This document shows, piece after piece, positions 43,703 through 52,906 of a DNA stretch of 64,000 nt. The stretch lies in the NCBI GenBank assembly GCA_963701325.1, contig OY969604.1, forward strand, positions 1,922,001-1,986,000. Reading direction: 5' to 3'. Position 1 is the stretch's first letter. Each line of letters opens with the position of its first letter. Origin of the DNA: Bog-756 sp963701325 (lineage in GTDB: Bacteria; Actinomycetota; Acidimicrobiia; Acidimicrobiales; RAAP-2). The translations under genes were made by a program, and so were the position numbers. Below the pieces are notes generated by a model, which ran no database searches, was not told the DNA's origin, and was given only the letters and a program-made list of their open reading frames with translations.

Positions 43703-45102
43703 GAGTCCCCCCTCGCCGCCATCCGCTGGAGGCAATCGTAGGCCGCGTACTTGTAGGCGTCACTCATCGTCGGGACGTCGAAGGTGGCGTGGATGAAGTA
43801 GTCGATGGTCCCCCCGAAGTGCAGAACCGCCTGACCCTGGTGCACGAGCTCGGTTGCCCCCTCCCCGACGATGTGGACCCCGAGCAACCGTCGGCTGTCG
43901 CGGTCGACGAGCAGTTTCACCATGCCTTCGCTCGTCCCGGCGATGGCCGCCCGGCTGTTGTGCACGAACTCCGATGTGCCGGTCAGGTAGTCGAGGCCCT
44001 GCGCTGAGGCCTGTTCTTCGGTGAGCCCGACCATGGCACACTCGGGAATGGCGTAGACCCCGAATGGGACGAGCGGGTCGACGGTCTGCTTGAAGGGAAT
44101 GTTCAGTGCATAGCAGGCGGCCACCCGGCCCTGCTCCATGGAAGCCGACGCCAGCGCCGGGGGTCCGATGACGTCGCCGGCTGCATAGATCCCCGGAGCC
44201 GTGGTCTGGAAGTGGTCATCGACCACGACCCGCCCTCGCACATCGGTGTCCACCCCGATGTCGGCAAGGCCCAGGTCCTCGGTGTTGCCCACCCGGCCGG
44301 CGGCGAGGATGACCTTCTCGGGCCGGAGCACGGCGTCATGATCCGTCCGGACCGCCAATCCCCCGCTGTCGCGGGTCATCGCGGTGACCGAGGTCTCGGG
44401 GAGCACCTTCATGCCGGATGCCTGGAAGCACTCGGTCATGACGGCCGAGCACTCGGCGTCGAGGAAGGGGAGCAGGCGTGCTCCCCGATCGACCAGGGTC
44501 ACCTCCGCCCCGAGGGCCATGAAGATGGAGGCGTACTCGCACGCGACCGCGCCACCCCCGACCACGACCAGACTCTGCATCGGCCGGTCGAGCTCGCGAG
44601 CCGTTTCGGAATCGAGCACGTCGGGGTCGTCGAACGGGATACCGGGCGGATGGAAGGGCCGGGATCCGGTGGCGATGAGCAGGACGTCGGCCGCCAGGAG
44701 CCGATCCGGGCCCTCGGTTGCCGACGTGACGGTGACGGTCCGGGTCGGGTCCAGTCGGGCCCTACCCCCCACCAACTCGATGTCGTGGCGGGCGAGGTTC
44801 TCGACAACGGCCTGGCTCATCGACGCCGCTACCTCGACCGCCCGGGTCCGCAGTCGGTCGATGACAGCCTGGGGATGGAGATCGATGCCGGCGCCGTAGA
44901 CATTGCGGCGTTGGAAGCCCGTCAGGTAGAGAGCCGCCTCCCGCATGGCCTTGGTGGTCACGGCGCTGGCCGCCATCGCCCCACCGAGCGCCGGGGCGTC
45001 CTCGACGACCGCGACCCTCCTACCGAAGTAGGCGGCCTGGGCAGCAGCCTTCTCGCCAGCCGGTCCGGCTCCCACGACCACCATGTCGAATCGCTCTTCC
45101 AT
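43699..45102 (-). CDS. sthA: SthA-like pyridine nucleotide transhydrogenase / flavoprotein disulfide-reductase fold
   Basis: A 467-residue flavoprotein. FAD-binding GAGPAGEKAA near residue 11, NAD(P)-binding GGGAVACEYASIF near 180, and the C-terminal dimerisation domain (HIVGEGATELVHQGQAVLHF and FDVPTMSDAYKYAAYDCL) match soluble transhydrogenase SthA. The redox disulfide region reads ALGGAMAASAVTTKAMREA with no cysteines; SthA enzymes also lack an active disulfide, so transhydrogenation rather than disulfide reduction is expected. Start ATG 45102. First gene of an operon with the VOC and SnoaL-like genes. Confidence 0.87.
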   Translation of the reverse strand: MEERFDMVVVGAGPAGEKAAAQAAYFGRRVAVVEDAPALGGAMAASAVTTKAMREAALYLTGFQRRNVYGAGIDLHPQAVIDRLRTRAVEVAASMSQAVVENLARHDIELVGGRARLDPTRTVTVTSATEGPDRLLAADVLLIATGSRPFHPPGIPFDDPDVLDSETARELDRPMQSLVVVGGGAVACEYASIFMALGAEVTLVDRGARLLPFLDAECSAVMTECFQASGMKVLPETSVTAMTRDSGGLAVRTDHDAVLRPEKVILAAGRVGNTEDLGLADIGVDTDVRGRVVVDDHFQTTAPGIYAAGDVIGPPALASASMEQGRVAACYALNIPFKQTVDPLVPFGVYAIPECAMVGLTEEQASAQGLDYLTGTSEFVHNSRAAIAGTSEGMVKLLVDRDSRRLLGVHIVGEGATELVHQGQAVLHFGGTIDYFIHATFDVPTMSDAYKYAAYDCLQRMAARGDS

Positions 45103-45147
45103 CGGTGTGGTCCTGCCCTCCGTCGCCAGTGGCGGTCGTCACGATAC

Positions 45148-46233
45148 CTAACTTCGGATGAGCTGATGGAGCTCGACCTGACCGGGAATTCCGTTCAAGT
45201 GGTGTGTTCCCAAGGACACATGGGGTAACCCGGCGGCGGCCGCGACATCCGAGGTGGTGACGACCTCACCGGGCTGGCCCAGCTTGCCGGCGCGGCTGGC
45301 CAGGTTGACGATCGGTCCGAACACGTCCCCGTCTCGAAGCAAGACCTCGCCGCTCGCCAGCCCAACCCGCACCTGCGGGATGGAGATGTGACCATCGAAG
45401 GCGTCGGCCAGATCGAGCGCAATGGACGCAGCCGACAAGGCGTCCGGAGCGGTGTACATGATTTCGTCGCCGATGAGCTTGACGACCCGGCCGCCACCCT
45501 CGGTGATGGTCTCCGTGGAGGTGCGCTCGAACTCGCCCAACGCCATTCCGAGCTCGCTGAGGTCGAGGTTCTCGCCGAGCTCGGTCGAGCCCACCAGGTC
45601 GACGAAACCGACGACGAGCGAGCGGCGTTCGATGCCCACGAGTTCCTCATCCAGGTTCGTCAACCGCCGTGCAATGAGCAGGTGCTGACGAAAGAGCGCA
45701 TCCAGGGCCGGTCCGAAGATCCGAAGCAGACTGGCAGCTTCCACATTGGCACGAGCAACCCCCAACCCGACGGGGTCTTCGCGCTGAGCAGCGGGCGCGA
45801 CGTTGACCAAGAACGAGGAGATCACTGCATCAGCGATACGCGACATCGCCAATCCGAACACTCGCAGCAGCTGAGTGCTGGCATCCTCACCGAACACATT
45901 TGCGAACTCACTCATGTTCGAGATGAATTCGACGAACCCCTCGGTGAATTCGGGTACTTCAGGTTCGGGGTCAGGAATGCCGGCCGCCTGTGCGAGCGCC
46001 CTCACCTCGAGGGTGCTCAGTCCTGACCGTGCGGCTGCCTCCTCGAGGGTCAGAGCCGGTCCCCCCCGGACAGAGAGCACGCCTGCCAGCGCTGGAAGCG
46101 TGTCCCTGAAGGTCACGAGTTCGTCTGTCGTTGCACCGAGGGCCGTCACATACTGGAGAAGCTCCAGTCGAAGCTCGGCGTTGGGGTCGTGGGGATCGTA
46201 GACACCGATCGCTGTGAATTCTTCCGGTTCCAT
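45148..46233 (-). CDS. Class III adenylate cyclase with Rv1264-like regulatory domain
   Basis: About 361 residues from ATG 46233 (GTG 46251 also possible). The N-terminal helical region (ALTLEEAAARSGLSTLEVRA and FGEDASTQLLRVFGLAMSRI) resembles the pH-sensing regulatory domain of mycobacterial Rv1264. The catalytic domain has both metal aspartates (VVGFVDLVGST and LIGDEIMYT), the adenine-recognising Lys in VVKLIGDE, and the transition-state Asn and Arg in IVNLASRAGKLG. All key residues look intact, so it should make cAMP as a homodimer. Cytoplasmic; no membrane helix. Confidence 0.88.
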   Translation of the reverse strand: MEPEEFTAIGVYDPHDPNAELRLELLQYVTALGATTDELVTFRDTLPALAGVLSVRGGPALTLEEAAARSGLSTLEVRALAQAAGIPDPEPEVPEFTEGFVEFISNMSEFANVFGEDASTQLLRVFGLAMSRIADAVISSFLVNVAPAAQREDPVGLGVARANVEAASLLRIFGPALDALFRQHLLIARRLTNLDEELVGIERRSLVVGFVDLVGSTELGENLDLSELGMALGEFERTSTETITEGGGRVVKLIGDEIMYTAPDALSAASIALDLADAFDGHISIPQVRVGLASGEVLLRDGDVFGPIVNLASRAGKLGQPGEVVTTSDVAAAAGLPHVSLGTHHLNGIPGQVELHQLIRS

Positions 46234-46473
46234 TGGTGCACAAGTACACACGACCCATCACAGCAGATCCACCATCCCTCGAGGACCGGCGACGTCGACC
46301 ACTGAGCCTGCTGCATCCTCGTGCGGCTGAGGCCGGACCAGAGCGGACACCGTGACCGCGGGCGGTCATCGAGCGTGGCCGAACGGCACAGCGGAGGCGA
46401 TCCCACCGTGCTACCAATGGGTCGTTGGCTGCGCAGTCCGCAGAGCAAATCACTCCGAGCCAGGAGGTCACCC

Positions 46474-47436
46474 GTGAAGCGCTGTGTCCCGCTCCTTGTC
46501 GTCATCCCTCTCGTCGCGGCCATCCTCGGTTTCGAGCCGGCGGGAGCGGTGATGAATCCCCGGGCCCCGCAGTCGACGTCCTCTCCCGGGTACTGGCTCG
46601 TGACAGCGAGCGGAGCCACATACGCATACAACGTCCCCTACCTGGCAGGCATTGCGACGAACAGAGCGGGAGACCCGCTCGACGACATCGACACGTCAGA
46701 CTGCGGGAACGGTCCTGGGACCCCGATTCCTTCGGTGACGCAGTGTGTCGGCATCTCGGCGAATGCCGATGGGCAGGGCTACTGGGTCGGGCAGTCTTCG
46801 TCCTTCGTTCAACATGGCGTCTCGCAGTATGCCGATGCCGGAATACCGCAGGGCTATGTCGAAGGAGAATGCAACGGGCCTGAGTCTGCAGGGTCGTATC
46901 AGCCGACCCCACTGGTTGGTATCGCCACGGCTCCATTCGGTGCATGGCTGTCCACTTCGAACGGCGGGGTGTTTGCAATCTGTGGCGCCACGTTCTTCGG
47001 GTCGATGGGCGGTACTCGGCTTGCGGCTCCCATTGTCGGGATCGCAGCAACGCCTGACGGCGGGGGCTACTGGCTGGTTGCCTCCGACGGCGGGGTCTTC
47101 GCCTTCGGCGATGCTCGGTACTCCGGCTCGATGGGTGCCAAGGTCCTGAACAAGCCAATCGTCGGGATGGCGTCTACCGCTGATGGCAAGGGCTACTGGC
47201 TGGTTGCCTCCGACGGCGGGGTCTTCGCCTTCGGCGATGCTCGGTACTCCGGCTCGATGGGTGGAGCGACCATCAACGCTCCGATGGTCGGCATCGCAGC
47301 CGATCCTGATGGGACCGGATACTGGACCGTGGCCGCAGACGGTGGCGTCTTCGCGTTCGGCGATGCCCCGTTCCTCGGGTCGGCACGAGGTCAGATCACC
47401 GGGACATCGGCCGTGGGGATCACATCCAAGGGCTGA
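46474..47436 (+). CDS. Secreted propeller-repeat protein (GYWLVASDGG repeats)
   Basis: About 320 residues. The signal peptide (KRCVPLLVVIPLVAAILGFE, cleavage near AGA) is followed by about six repeats of 42 residues with the pattern PIVGIAATPDGGGYWLVASD and GGVFAFGDARYSGSMGA. The same repeats end the giant pst-locus protein at 17458, so the two share a module. No anchor. AGGAGG at 46462-46467 fixes the GTG start at 46474; an in-frame ATG at 46417 lacks a site. Function unknown; a secreted ligand-binding propeller is likely. Confidence 0.82.
   Translation: MKRCVPLLVVIPLVAAILGFEPAGAVMNPRAPQSTSSPGYWLVTASGATYAYNVPYLAGIATNRAGDPLDDIDTSDCGNGPGTPIPSVTQCVGISANADGQGYWVGQSSSFVQHGVSQYADAGIPQGYVEGECNGPESAGSYQPTPLVGIATAPFGAWLSTSNGGVFAICGATFFGSMGGTRLAAPIVGIAATPDGGGYWLVASDGGVFAFGDARYSGSMGAKVLNKPIVGMASTADGKGYWLVASDGGVFAFGDARYSGSMGGATINAPMVGIAADPDGTGYWTVAADGGVFAFGDAPFLGSARGQITGTSAVGITSKG
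47065..47262 (+). repeat. Perfect 72-bp direct repeats, 126-bp period
   Basis: Bases 47065-47136 and 47191-47262 are identical, spaced by exactly 126 bp (42 codons). They encode two copies of the propeller repeat. Identity at the DNA level, including third codon positions, points to recent duplication or gene conversion within the gene. Confidence 0.85.
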
Positions 47437-47468
47437 CCGGCACCGTCAGCACTCACCTGACCTGAAAC

Positions 47469-48413
47469 TCAGCGCCGGAAGGTACGGGAAAGATCGAGGC
47501 CGAGGTCGGGCACCGGCTTGTGCGTTGCAAAGCGGTACAGGATCGTGCGCATGTACATGCCCGCCGCTGCCAGATATGCGAAGGTGACGAAGAGGCCGAT
47601 CGCTCCGAACGCAGCAATGGGAACACCGAGCAGAGGCGCGCCGGAGAGCGATACCGCCACTCCGACCACGATCACCGCAAGAGCCAGCAGAATCCACCCG
47701 AGGAAGAGCATTCCGAATCTCAGGGCCCCCCGCGCGATGGTCCCAAACGTCGTTCTGATCAAGTGCGACGACCGCTTCAGTGCCTCGATCGGACCGACGT
47801 CCTCGAAGGCCAGAACCGGGACCACGAGGAACGTCGCAACCGCCCAGGCCAGTCCGCCGAGGACGCCCGCGAGCCGCCCGAACACGCCGAGGCGCCGTTC
47901 GACTGCCTGGATGACCGTCCCGACCACTGCTGACAGCAGTGCCCAGCTGAAGACCACCCGGCGGCGGGACCACGCCATGGCGAGCGCTTGGCGGACCTCG
48001 ATCCTCCGTCCCTCGATCTGCTCGTCTGCCGCGAATGCCAGCGCGACGTTGAAGTACACGCCGACGAACGTCGAAGCCATGATGCCTGGGAGGAAGTAGA
48101 GGATGTCCCATGGGGATGATCCGTACGCCCGCAGCAGTGGCCAAGCCACCACTCCCGAGACGGCCAGGAAGGCCACGGCCGATGCAACGCCGGAGAGCAC
48201 CGGCAACCAGATCATTTTTCGGTTCTGACGGAACAAGCCGAGCGATGCCCGCAGCAGTTGCTTTCCGGTCGGTGCGCCTCCCCGCTGGGGCGAACCTGGT
48301 GTCGCGCTGACGGCCGATCGGTGCTCGGTCCATGCCCCTCCGTCCCAATAGCGGATAAAGCCGCTCTCGCTCGGGTCCGGATACCAGGCAGCAGGTGGCA
48401 GTTCCGTCGACAT
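47469..48413 (-). CDS. DUF2510 / DUF6159-like integral membrane protein
   Basis: A 314-residue protein. The N-terminal PAAWYPDPSESGFIRYWDGG with AWTEHR is a DUF2510 module, a short actinobacterial cytoplasmic motif. It is followed by about six hydrophobic helices (FLAVSGVVAWPLL, ALAVIVVGVAVSLSGAPLLG, FVTFAYLAAAGMYM) with the EGRRIEVRQALAMAWSRRR and GPIEALKRSSHLIRTTFG segments typical of DUF6159/YciC-like proteins. Function unknown. It is convergent with the propeller gene, leaving 32 bases between stops. Confidence 0.8.
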   Translation of the reverse strand: MSTELPPAAWYPDPSESGFIRYWDGGAWTEHRSAVSATPGSPQRGGAPTGKQLLRASLGLFRQNRKMIWLPVLSGVASAVAFLAVSGVVAWPLLRAYGSSPWDILYFLPGIMASTFVGVYFNVALAFAADEQIEGRRIEVRQALAMAWSRRRVVFSWALLSAVVGTVIQAVERRLGVFGRLAGVLGGLAWAVATFLVVPVLAFEDVGPIEALKRSSHLIRTTFGTIARGALRFGMLFLGWILLALAVIVVGVAVSLSGAPLLGVPIAAFGAIGLFVTFAYLAAAGMYMRTILYRFATHKPVPDLGLDLSRTFRR

Positions 48414-48455
48414 GCTGCAATGCTACTGGGCCTTACGAACGCAGGGCGGGCCGGC

Positions 48456-49226
48456 TTACTGCTGCGCAGCTCCTCGTTCGATGATCCGGTCGCGGCGCGC
48501 CGACAACGACCCCTCGTCGAACCGCTCGCGCATCCATTGCGCCGACCACCGTGCCTCCTCGCGGTAGGCCTCCTCGTCGGCCCGGAACGCGAGCGATTCG
48601 TACATCTTCCGCAGCTCGGTGACCGTTCCCCGGTCCGACTCCGCGATCGCCCGTCCGAGCTCCGTCACCCGCTCGAGCAGATCGACGTGCGGGACCACCT
48701 CGTTGACCAGCCCCCAGGCGCGTGCGGTCGGTGCGTCGATGAAATCGCCGGTCAACGACATCTGGCGGGCGCGGTTGATGCCGATCAGCTGTGGCAGGCG
48801 GATGGTCATGCCTCCAGCCGGCATGACCCCGACCCGGGCGTGGGTGTCGGCGAACGTGGCACGCTCGGATGCGATGAGGAAGTCGCACCCGAGCGCGAGC
48901 TCGAGTCCACCGGTGACCGCGGCACCGTTGACCGCGCCGATCCGGGGGATCGTGGACCGTGGGACGAGGCCGCGGGGAGCGGCCCCGTCCTGGGGTTGCT
49001 GCGCGCTCATGTCGCGATAGGTACTTGCCAGGTCCTTCAGGTCAAGACCGGCACAGAAAGCGGGATCGCGGCCGGTCAGTACCACCGCCCGCACCGACGG
49101 GTCGGCGTCGGCCTCGGACAGCACGGTCCGCAGGTCCGAGATCATGGCGGCGGTCAGGGCGTTGCGGGCCTCTGGCCGATCCAGGATGACGATGGCGACT
49201 GGTCCGTCCGTCTCGCGGGTGATCAC
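48456..49226 (-). CDS. Enoyl-CoA hydratase/isomerase family protein
   Basis: About 256 residues of the crotonase fold. It begins VITRETDGPVAIVILDRPEA and has the oxyanion-hole segments AFCAGLDLKDL and NGAAVTGGLELALGCD; the second catalytic region THARVGVMPAGGMTIRL follows. The GTG at 49226 aligns with the usual family start; an ATG at 49265 would add 13 residues. Both are without a strong ribosome site. Divergent from the Rieske oxygenase gene; probably acts in fatty-acid or aromatic side-chain degradation. Confidence 0.87.
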   Translation of the reverse strand: MITRETDGPVAIVILDRPEARNALTAAMISDLRTVLSEADADPSVRAVVLTGRDPAFCAGLDLKDLASTYRDMSAQQPQDGAAPRGLVPRSTIPRIGAVNGAAVTGGLELALGCDFLIASERATFADTHARVGVMPAGGMTIRLPQLIGINRARQMSLTGDFIDAPTARAWGLVNEVVPHVDLLERVTELGRAIAESDRGTVTELRKMYESLAFRADEEAYREEARWSAQWMRERFDEGSLSARRDRIIERGAAQQ

Positions 49227-49344
49227 GGCCCACTCTCTACCATTTGGTTCCTCTCGCGTCACCATCCGGTTCGTCTGGCGTCGCACGCCCGGGTCACTGG
49301 CATGATGAACGGGGAACCGGCACCGACGAGAGCGGAGGGATGGA

Positions 49345-50373
49345 GTGGGCGAGCACGCCGACCGAGGACCAGCCCCGGCCTCTGCACCGCCGGCCACCGA
49401 CTATCTGGACCCGGACCGCTACGAGGCCGAGCGACAAGCGGTGTTCGCCCGCGAGTGGACGGCACTGGGCGATGCGGCCGGCCTCGAGCGACCCGGGGAG
49501 TACCGCACCGTCTGGTTGGCCGGATTCCCGCTGGTGGTGGTCAACGACCGGGGCGTCCTCCGCGGATTCCAGAACGTGTGCCGCCACCGCGCCGGACCCC
49601 TCGTCGCAGAGGGTTCGGGCTCCATCCGCTCATTCGTCTGCGGCTACCACGGATGGGCGTACGGACTCGACGGCACCCTGCGGTCGGCCCGCGACTTCGG
49701 CGAGGAGGTCGCGGCGGCGGACTACTCACTGGTGCCGGTGTCGGTGGCGACCTGGCGGGGACTGCTGTTCGTGAACCCCGACCCGTCCGCCCCCGACCTC
49801 TCGTCCTGGCTCGGCCCGTTCACCGAACACGCCGCGCCGTTCGCCATGGAGACCTACGAGGTGACCCACCGTTCGAGCCACGAGATCCGGTGCAACTGGA
49901 AGGTCTACGCGGAGAACTACCAGGAGGGCTACCACATCCCCCTGGTCCACCGGAGCCTCAATCGGAGCATCGACGCCTCCCGCTACCGGGTGGAGGTGGA
50001 CGGAGCGGTCGCGGTCCACTCGGCGCCCACCCGCGACGGGGCGGTGACCAACGGTGCCTGGCTCTGGCGGTTCCCGGGCCTCGCCCTCAACCTCTACCCG
50101 TCGGGGCTGTGTCTCGAGAGCTTCTGGCCCACCGGGCCGACGGGCACCCGGGTCGAGTACACCTTCTGCTTCGCCCCGGGCACGTCGGAGCGCGAGGCGC
50201 AGGCAGCGGTCGACGGTTCCCTGGCGATCCTCGAGGAGGACCGGGCCATCTGCGAGGCCGTGCAGCGCAACCTGGCCTCGGGCCTCGCCCTGCCCGGGAT
50301 CCTGAGTCCGCGCCACGAGCAGGGAGTGGCACAGGTCCGAGCCCTGGTGAGCGGTGCACTCGCCAGGCCCTGA
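49345..50373 (+). CDS. Rieske-type aromatic ring-hydroxylating oxygenase, alpha subunit
   Basis: About 342 residues. The Rieske 2Fe-2S ligands are in VCRHRAGPL and CGYHGWAYGLDG (about residues 79-105). The mononuclear iron site is visible in WKVYAENYQEGYHIPLVHRS with the two His ligands. This architecture matches oxygenases such as vanillate or phenylpropionate dioxygenase alpha subunits, or choline monooxygenase-like enzymes; it is shorter than typical (about 420). No reductase or ferredoxin gene is adjacent. GTG 49345 follows GGAGGGATGGA. It overlaps the hydrolase gene by 20 bases. Confidence 0.88.
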   Translation: MGEHADRGPAPASAPPATDYLDPDRYEAERQAVFAREWTALGDAAGLERPGEYRTVWLAGFPLVVVNDRGVLRGFQNVCRHRAGPLVAEGSGSIRSFVCGYHGWAYGLDGTLRSARDFGEEVAAADYSLVPVSVATWRGLLFVNPDPSAPDLSSWLGPFTEHAAPFAMETYEVTHRSSHEIRCNWKVYAENYQEGYHIPLVHRSLNRSIDASRYRVEVDGAVAVHSAPTRDGAVTNGAWLWRFPGLALNLYPSGLCLESFWPTGPTGTRVEYTFCFAPGTSEREAQAAVDGSLAILEEDRAICEAVQRNLASGLALPGILSPRHEQGVAQVRALVSGALARP

Positions 50374-51331
50374 CCCGGCAGAGGAGCCATACCGGCCGCT
50401 GCCGAGCGCGCCCGCGTGGTTCCGGCGCGCGCTCGCGGTACCGCTGACCCATCTCGAGGTACCGGTCGACGGCTGCACGATCCATGCCCTGGCCTGTGGA
50501 CCGGACGGAGCCCGCGGCCTGGTCTTCGTCCACGGCGGCGGGGCCCACGCCCACTGGTGGACCCATGTCGCGGCGGCGTTCAGCGACCGGTTCCGGGTGG
50601 TCTGCGTGGACCTGTCGGGGCACGGCGACAGCGGGCACCGATCGACCTACTCCCTCGACCAGTGGACCGAGGAGGTCATGGCGGTGGCCGGGGTCGGCGC
50701 GATCGCGGGACCCCCGGTGGTGGTCGGTCACAGCATGGGTGGGTTCGTGACCATCGCCACCGCAGCCCGGCACGGGGACCAGGTCAGCGGTGCCATCGTC
50801 TGCGATTCGCCGGTCACCGAGCCCGACCCCGAGATCGGCGCGTATCGCCTGCGCCAGGCGTTCGGAGAGCCACGGCTCTACCCGAGCCCCGAGGAGGCCG
50901 TCAGCCACTTCCGGACGGTGCCACCCCAGGACCACTACCTCGACTATGTCATCGACCACGTGGCCCGACGCTCGCTCCGCCCGGTCCCGGGCGGCTGGCG
51001 CTGGAAGTTCGACCGCAACATCTTCGCCCAATTCAGCGGCGGCATCCGGGGTGTGGCGCTCCCGTACCTCGCGGCAGTGCACTGCCGGTTCGCTCTCCTC
51101 AGGTCCGAGCACGGCCTGGTGACCGCGGACATCGGGCAGTTCATGTACGAGCAACTGGGACGGGTCACGCCGGTCGTCGAGCTCCCCGAGGCTGGTCACC
51201 ATGCCATGCTCGACCAGCCGCTGATCCTGTTGACTGCGCTGCGCACGCTGCTCGCCGACTGGGACCACTCCGAACCACTGCGCCGGAGTGAGGGACCCTC
51301 GGCTCCACCCTCGGAGCCGACGCCGGGGTGA
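50354..51331 (+). CDS. Alpha/beta-fold hydrolase
   Basis: About 325 residues. The oxyanion-hole motif VFVHGGGAHAHWW, the acid region LSGHGDSGH and the nucleophile elbow VVGHSMGGFV (Ser) are clear, and the catalytic His lies in LPEAGHHAMLDQP near the C-terminus. Members hydrolyse esters, C-C bonds or epoxides. GTG 50354 overlaps the end of the Rieske gene, so the two are probably co-translated and act on the same pathway, for example ring cleavage product hydrolysis (inference). Confidence 0.88.
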   Translation: MHSPGPDPAEEPYRPLPSAPAWFRRALAVPLTHLEVPVDGCTIHALACGPDGARGLVFVHGGGAHAHWWTHVAAAFSDRFRVVCVDLSGHGDSGHRSTYSLDQWTEEVMAVAGVGAIAGPPVVVGHSMGGFVTIATAARHGDQVSGAIVCDSPVTEPDPEIGAYRLRQAFGEPRLYPSPEEAVSHFRTVPPQDHYLDYVIDHVARRSLRPVPGGWRWKFDRNIFAQFSGGIRGVALPYLAAVHCRFALLRSEHGLVTADIGQFMYEQLGRVTPVVELPEAGHHAMLDQPLILLTALRTLLADWDHSEPLRRSEGPSAPPSEPTPG

Positions 51332-51433
51332 TCCGGTCGGTCGGGATGCGGGACCCCGGCGGACCCGCCCCACCGCCGGCGCGATGCACGGAGCCTTTGG
51401 CTGCCCCACGTGCCGATGGGGCAGGATGGTGCG

Positions 51434-52381
51434 ATGGCACACGATCGCAAGTTCCGTTTCGCCGCCCAACTCAGCAACGCGCCGGGGGGAACCGCCGGCT
51501 CGTGGACAGACCAGGCACGACGCGCCGAGTCGCTCGGCTACTCCGCACTGCTGATGCCCGACCACTTCGGCGACCAGCTGGCCCCGATCCCAGCACTGGC
51601 AGCGGTGGCGGCCGCCACCACCACCCTGCGCATGGGATCCCTCGTCTTCGGGAACGACTACCGCCATCCGGTGGTCCTCGCACACGAGGCGTCGACGCTC
51701 GACGTCCTGAGCGAGGGCCGCTTCGAGCTCAGCCTCGGCGCGGGATGGATGCGTACCGACTACGAAGAGGCGGGCATCGCCTACGACTCACCCAGGGTGC
51801 GGGTGGACCGCTTCGAGGAGGCGGTACAGGTCATCCAGGGACTCCTGCGCACCGACGGACCGTTCTCGTTCAAGGGCGACCACTACGAGGTGAGCGAGCA
51901 CCGGCTCCTGCCGAGGCCGGTCCAGCAGCCGGGACCGCCGCTCATCATCGGCGGGGGCGGCCTGCGGGTGCTCTCGATCGCCGCCCGGTACGCCGACATC
52001 GTGAGCATCAACGTGAACCTCCGCTCGGGCACGGCCGGCGTGGAGGTGGCACCCAACGCCTCCCCCGCCAGTACCCGCGAGAAGGTGGGCTGGGTCAAGG
52101 AGGCAGCCGGCGAGCGCTTCGACGACCTCGAGCTCAACGCGCTCATCGGGTTCGTCGTGATGACCGACGACGCCGACGGGCTCATCGAGTCCATGGCTCC
52201 CTCGTTCGGCATCGACCCCGCCGACGCCCGGCACATCCCGCTCGCGCTCATCGGCACCGTCGACGAGATGACCGACGAGCTGCGCTGGCGGCGCGAGGAG
52301 TACGGCATCTCCTACTGGTCGATCGAGTCAGACGCCTGGGAGGCCCTCGCACCGGTGGTCTCGGCGCTCGCCGGGACCTGA
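51434..52381 (+). CDS. LLM-class F420-dependent oxidoreductase
   Basis: About 315 residues of the luciferase-like monooxygenase TIM barrel. It starts FRFAAQLSNAPGGTAGSWTD and includes GYSALLMPDHFGDQLAPIPA, FGNDYRHPVVLAHEASTLDV, LSLGAGWMRTDYEEAGI and PPLIIGGGGLRVLSIAARYA, the pattern of the F420-dependent MSMEG_2516-like subgroup. Cofactor F420 is the likely electron carrier (family knowledge). ATG 51434 with an AGGA site 9 bases upstream. Substrate unknown. Confidence 0.9.
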   Translation: MAHDRKFRFAAQLSNAPGGTAGSWTDQARRAESLGYSALLMPDHFGDQLAPIPALAAVAAATTTLRMGSLVFGNDYRHPVVLAHEASTLDVLSEGRFELSLGAGWMRTDYEEAGIAYDSPRVRVDRFEEAVQVIQGLLRTDGPFSFKGDHYEVSEHRLLPRPVQQPGPPLIIGGGGLRVLSIAARYADIVSINVNLRSGTAGVEVAPNASPASTREKVGWVKEAAGERFDDLELNALIGFVVMTDDADGLIESMAPSFGIDPADARHIPLALIGTVDEMTDELRWRREEYGISYWSIESDAWEALAPVVSALAGT

Positions 52382-52394
52382 GGGCGGCGGTGCC

Positions 52395-52784
52395 CTACTC
52401 GGCCGCCGGGGAGAGCATCGCGGTGATCTGGCCGAGGTCGAAGTAGTCACGCCACGCGCTGACCTTCCCGTTACGCACCTCGAAGGTCCCCATGACCGGA
52501 AGCGGGGCAATCGTCCCCCCGAGGGTCAGGGTGTCGATGCGCTCGGTGAGCACGACGTTGCCCCGCACCGCCAGATGGAGGATCTCGACCTCCGCACTCT
52601 CGAACATGCCGAGGAACCCGTCGAGGAACGCAATCGACGCATCGATCCCGACGGACGGCTCCATCGGCATGTTGTGGTAGACGACGTCGTCGGCCATGAA
52701 CGGCCGCATGGCTGCGGAGTCGTGCTTGCCGAGCGCCTCGAGGAGGTCCCGCACCACACGTTCTGATTCCTCTTCGATGCCCAT
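52395..52784 (-). CDS. Limonene-1,2-epoxide-hydrolase-like protein
   Basis: A 129-residue NTF2-fold enzyme. The characteristic catalytic set of limonene epoxide hydrolase can be placed: the Tyr-x-Asn pair in VVYHNMP, the Arg-x-Asp pair in LTERIDTL and the Trp-x-Asp pair in AWRDYFD. It is therefore likely an active epoxide hydrolase rather than a generic SnoaL protein. Start ATG 52784. The substrate may be a terpenoid, sterol or other epoxide; nearby oxygenase, hydrolase and SDR genes support a terpenoid or cyclic-compound pathway (inference). Confidence 0.86.
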   Translation of the reverse strand: MGIEEESERVVRDLLEALGKHDSAAMRPFMADDVVYHNMPMEPSVGIDASIAFLDGFLGMFESAEVEILHLAVRGNVVLTERIDTLTLGGTIAPLPVMGTFEVRNGKVSAWRDYFDLGQITAMLSPAAE

Positions 52785-52906
52785 GGCGGACCTCCTCTGC
52801 TCGGCGATGGGATCACGTTATCGGTACGGGCGGCGGCCGGCCTGCCGCCCGGCTACCGGGGCCAGGCCTAGAGTCTGACCCGACGTAGCGAGGAAGGGAC
52901 CGGACG

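Noticed and set aside
47433..47449. CTGAC...GTCAG hairpin between convergent genes
   Set aside because: Only five base pairs with a 7-base loop and no T-run; likely chance in GC-rich DNA.
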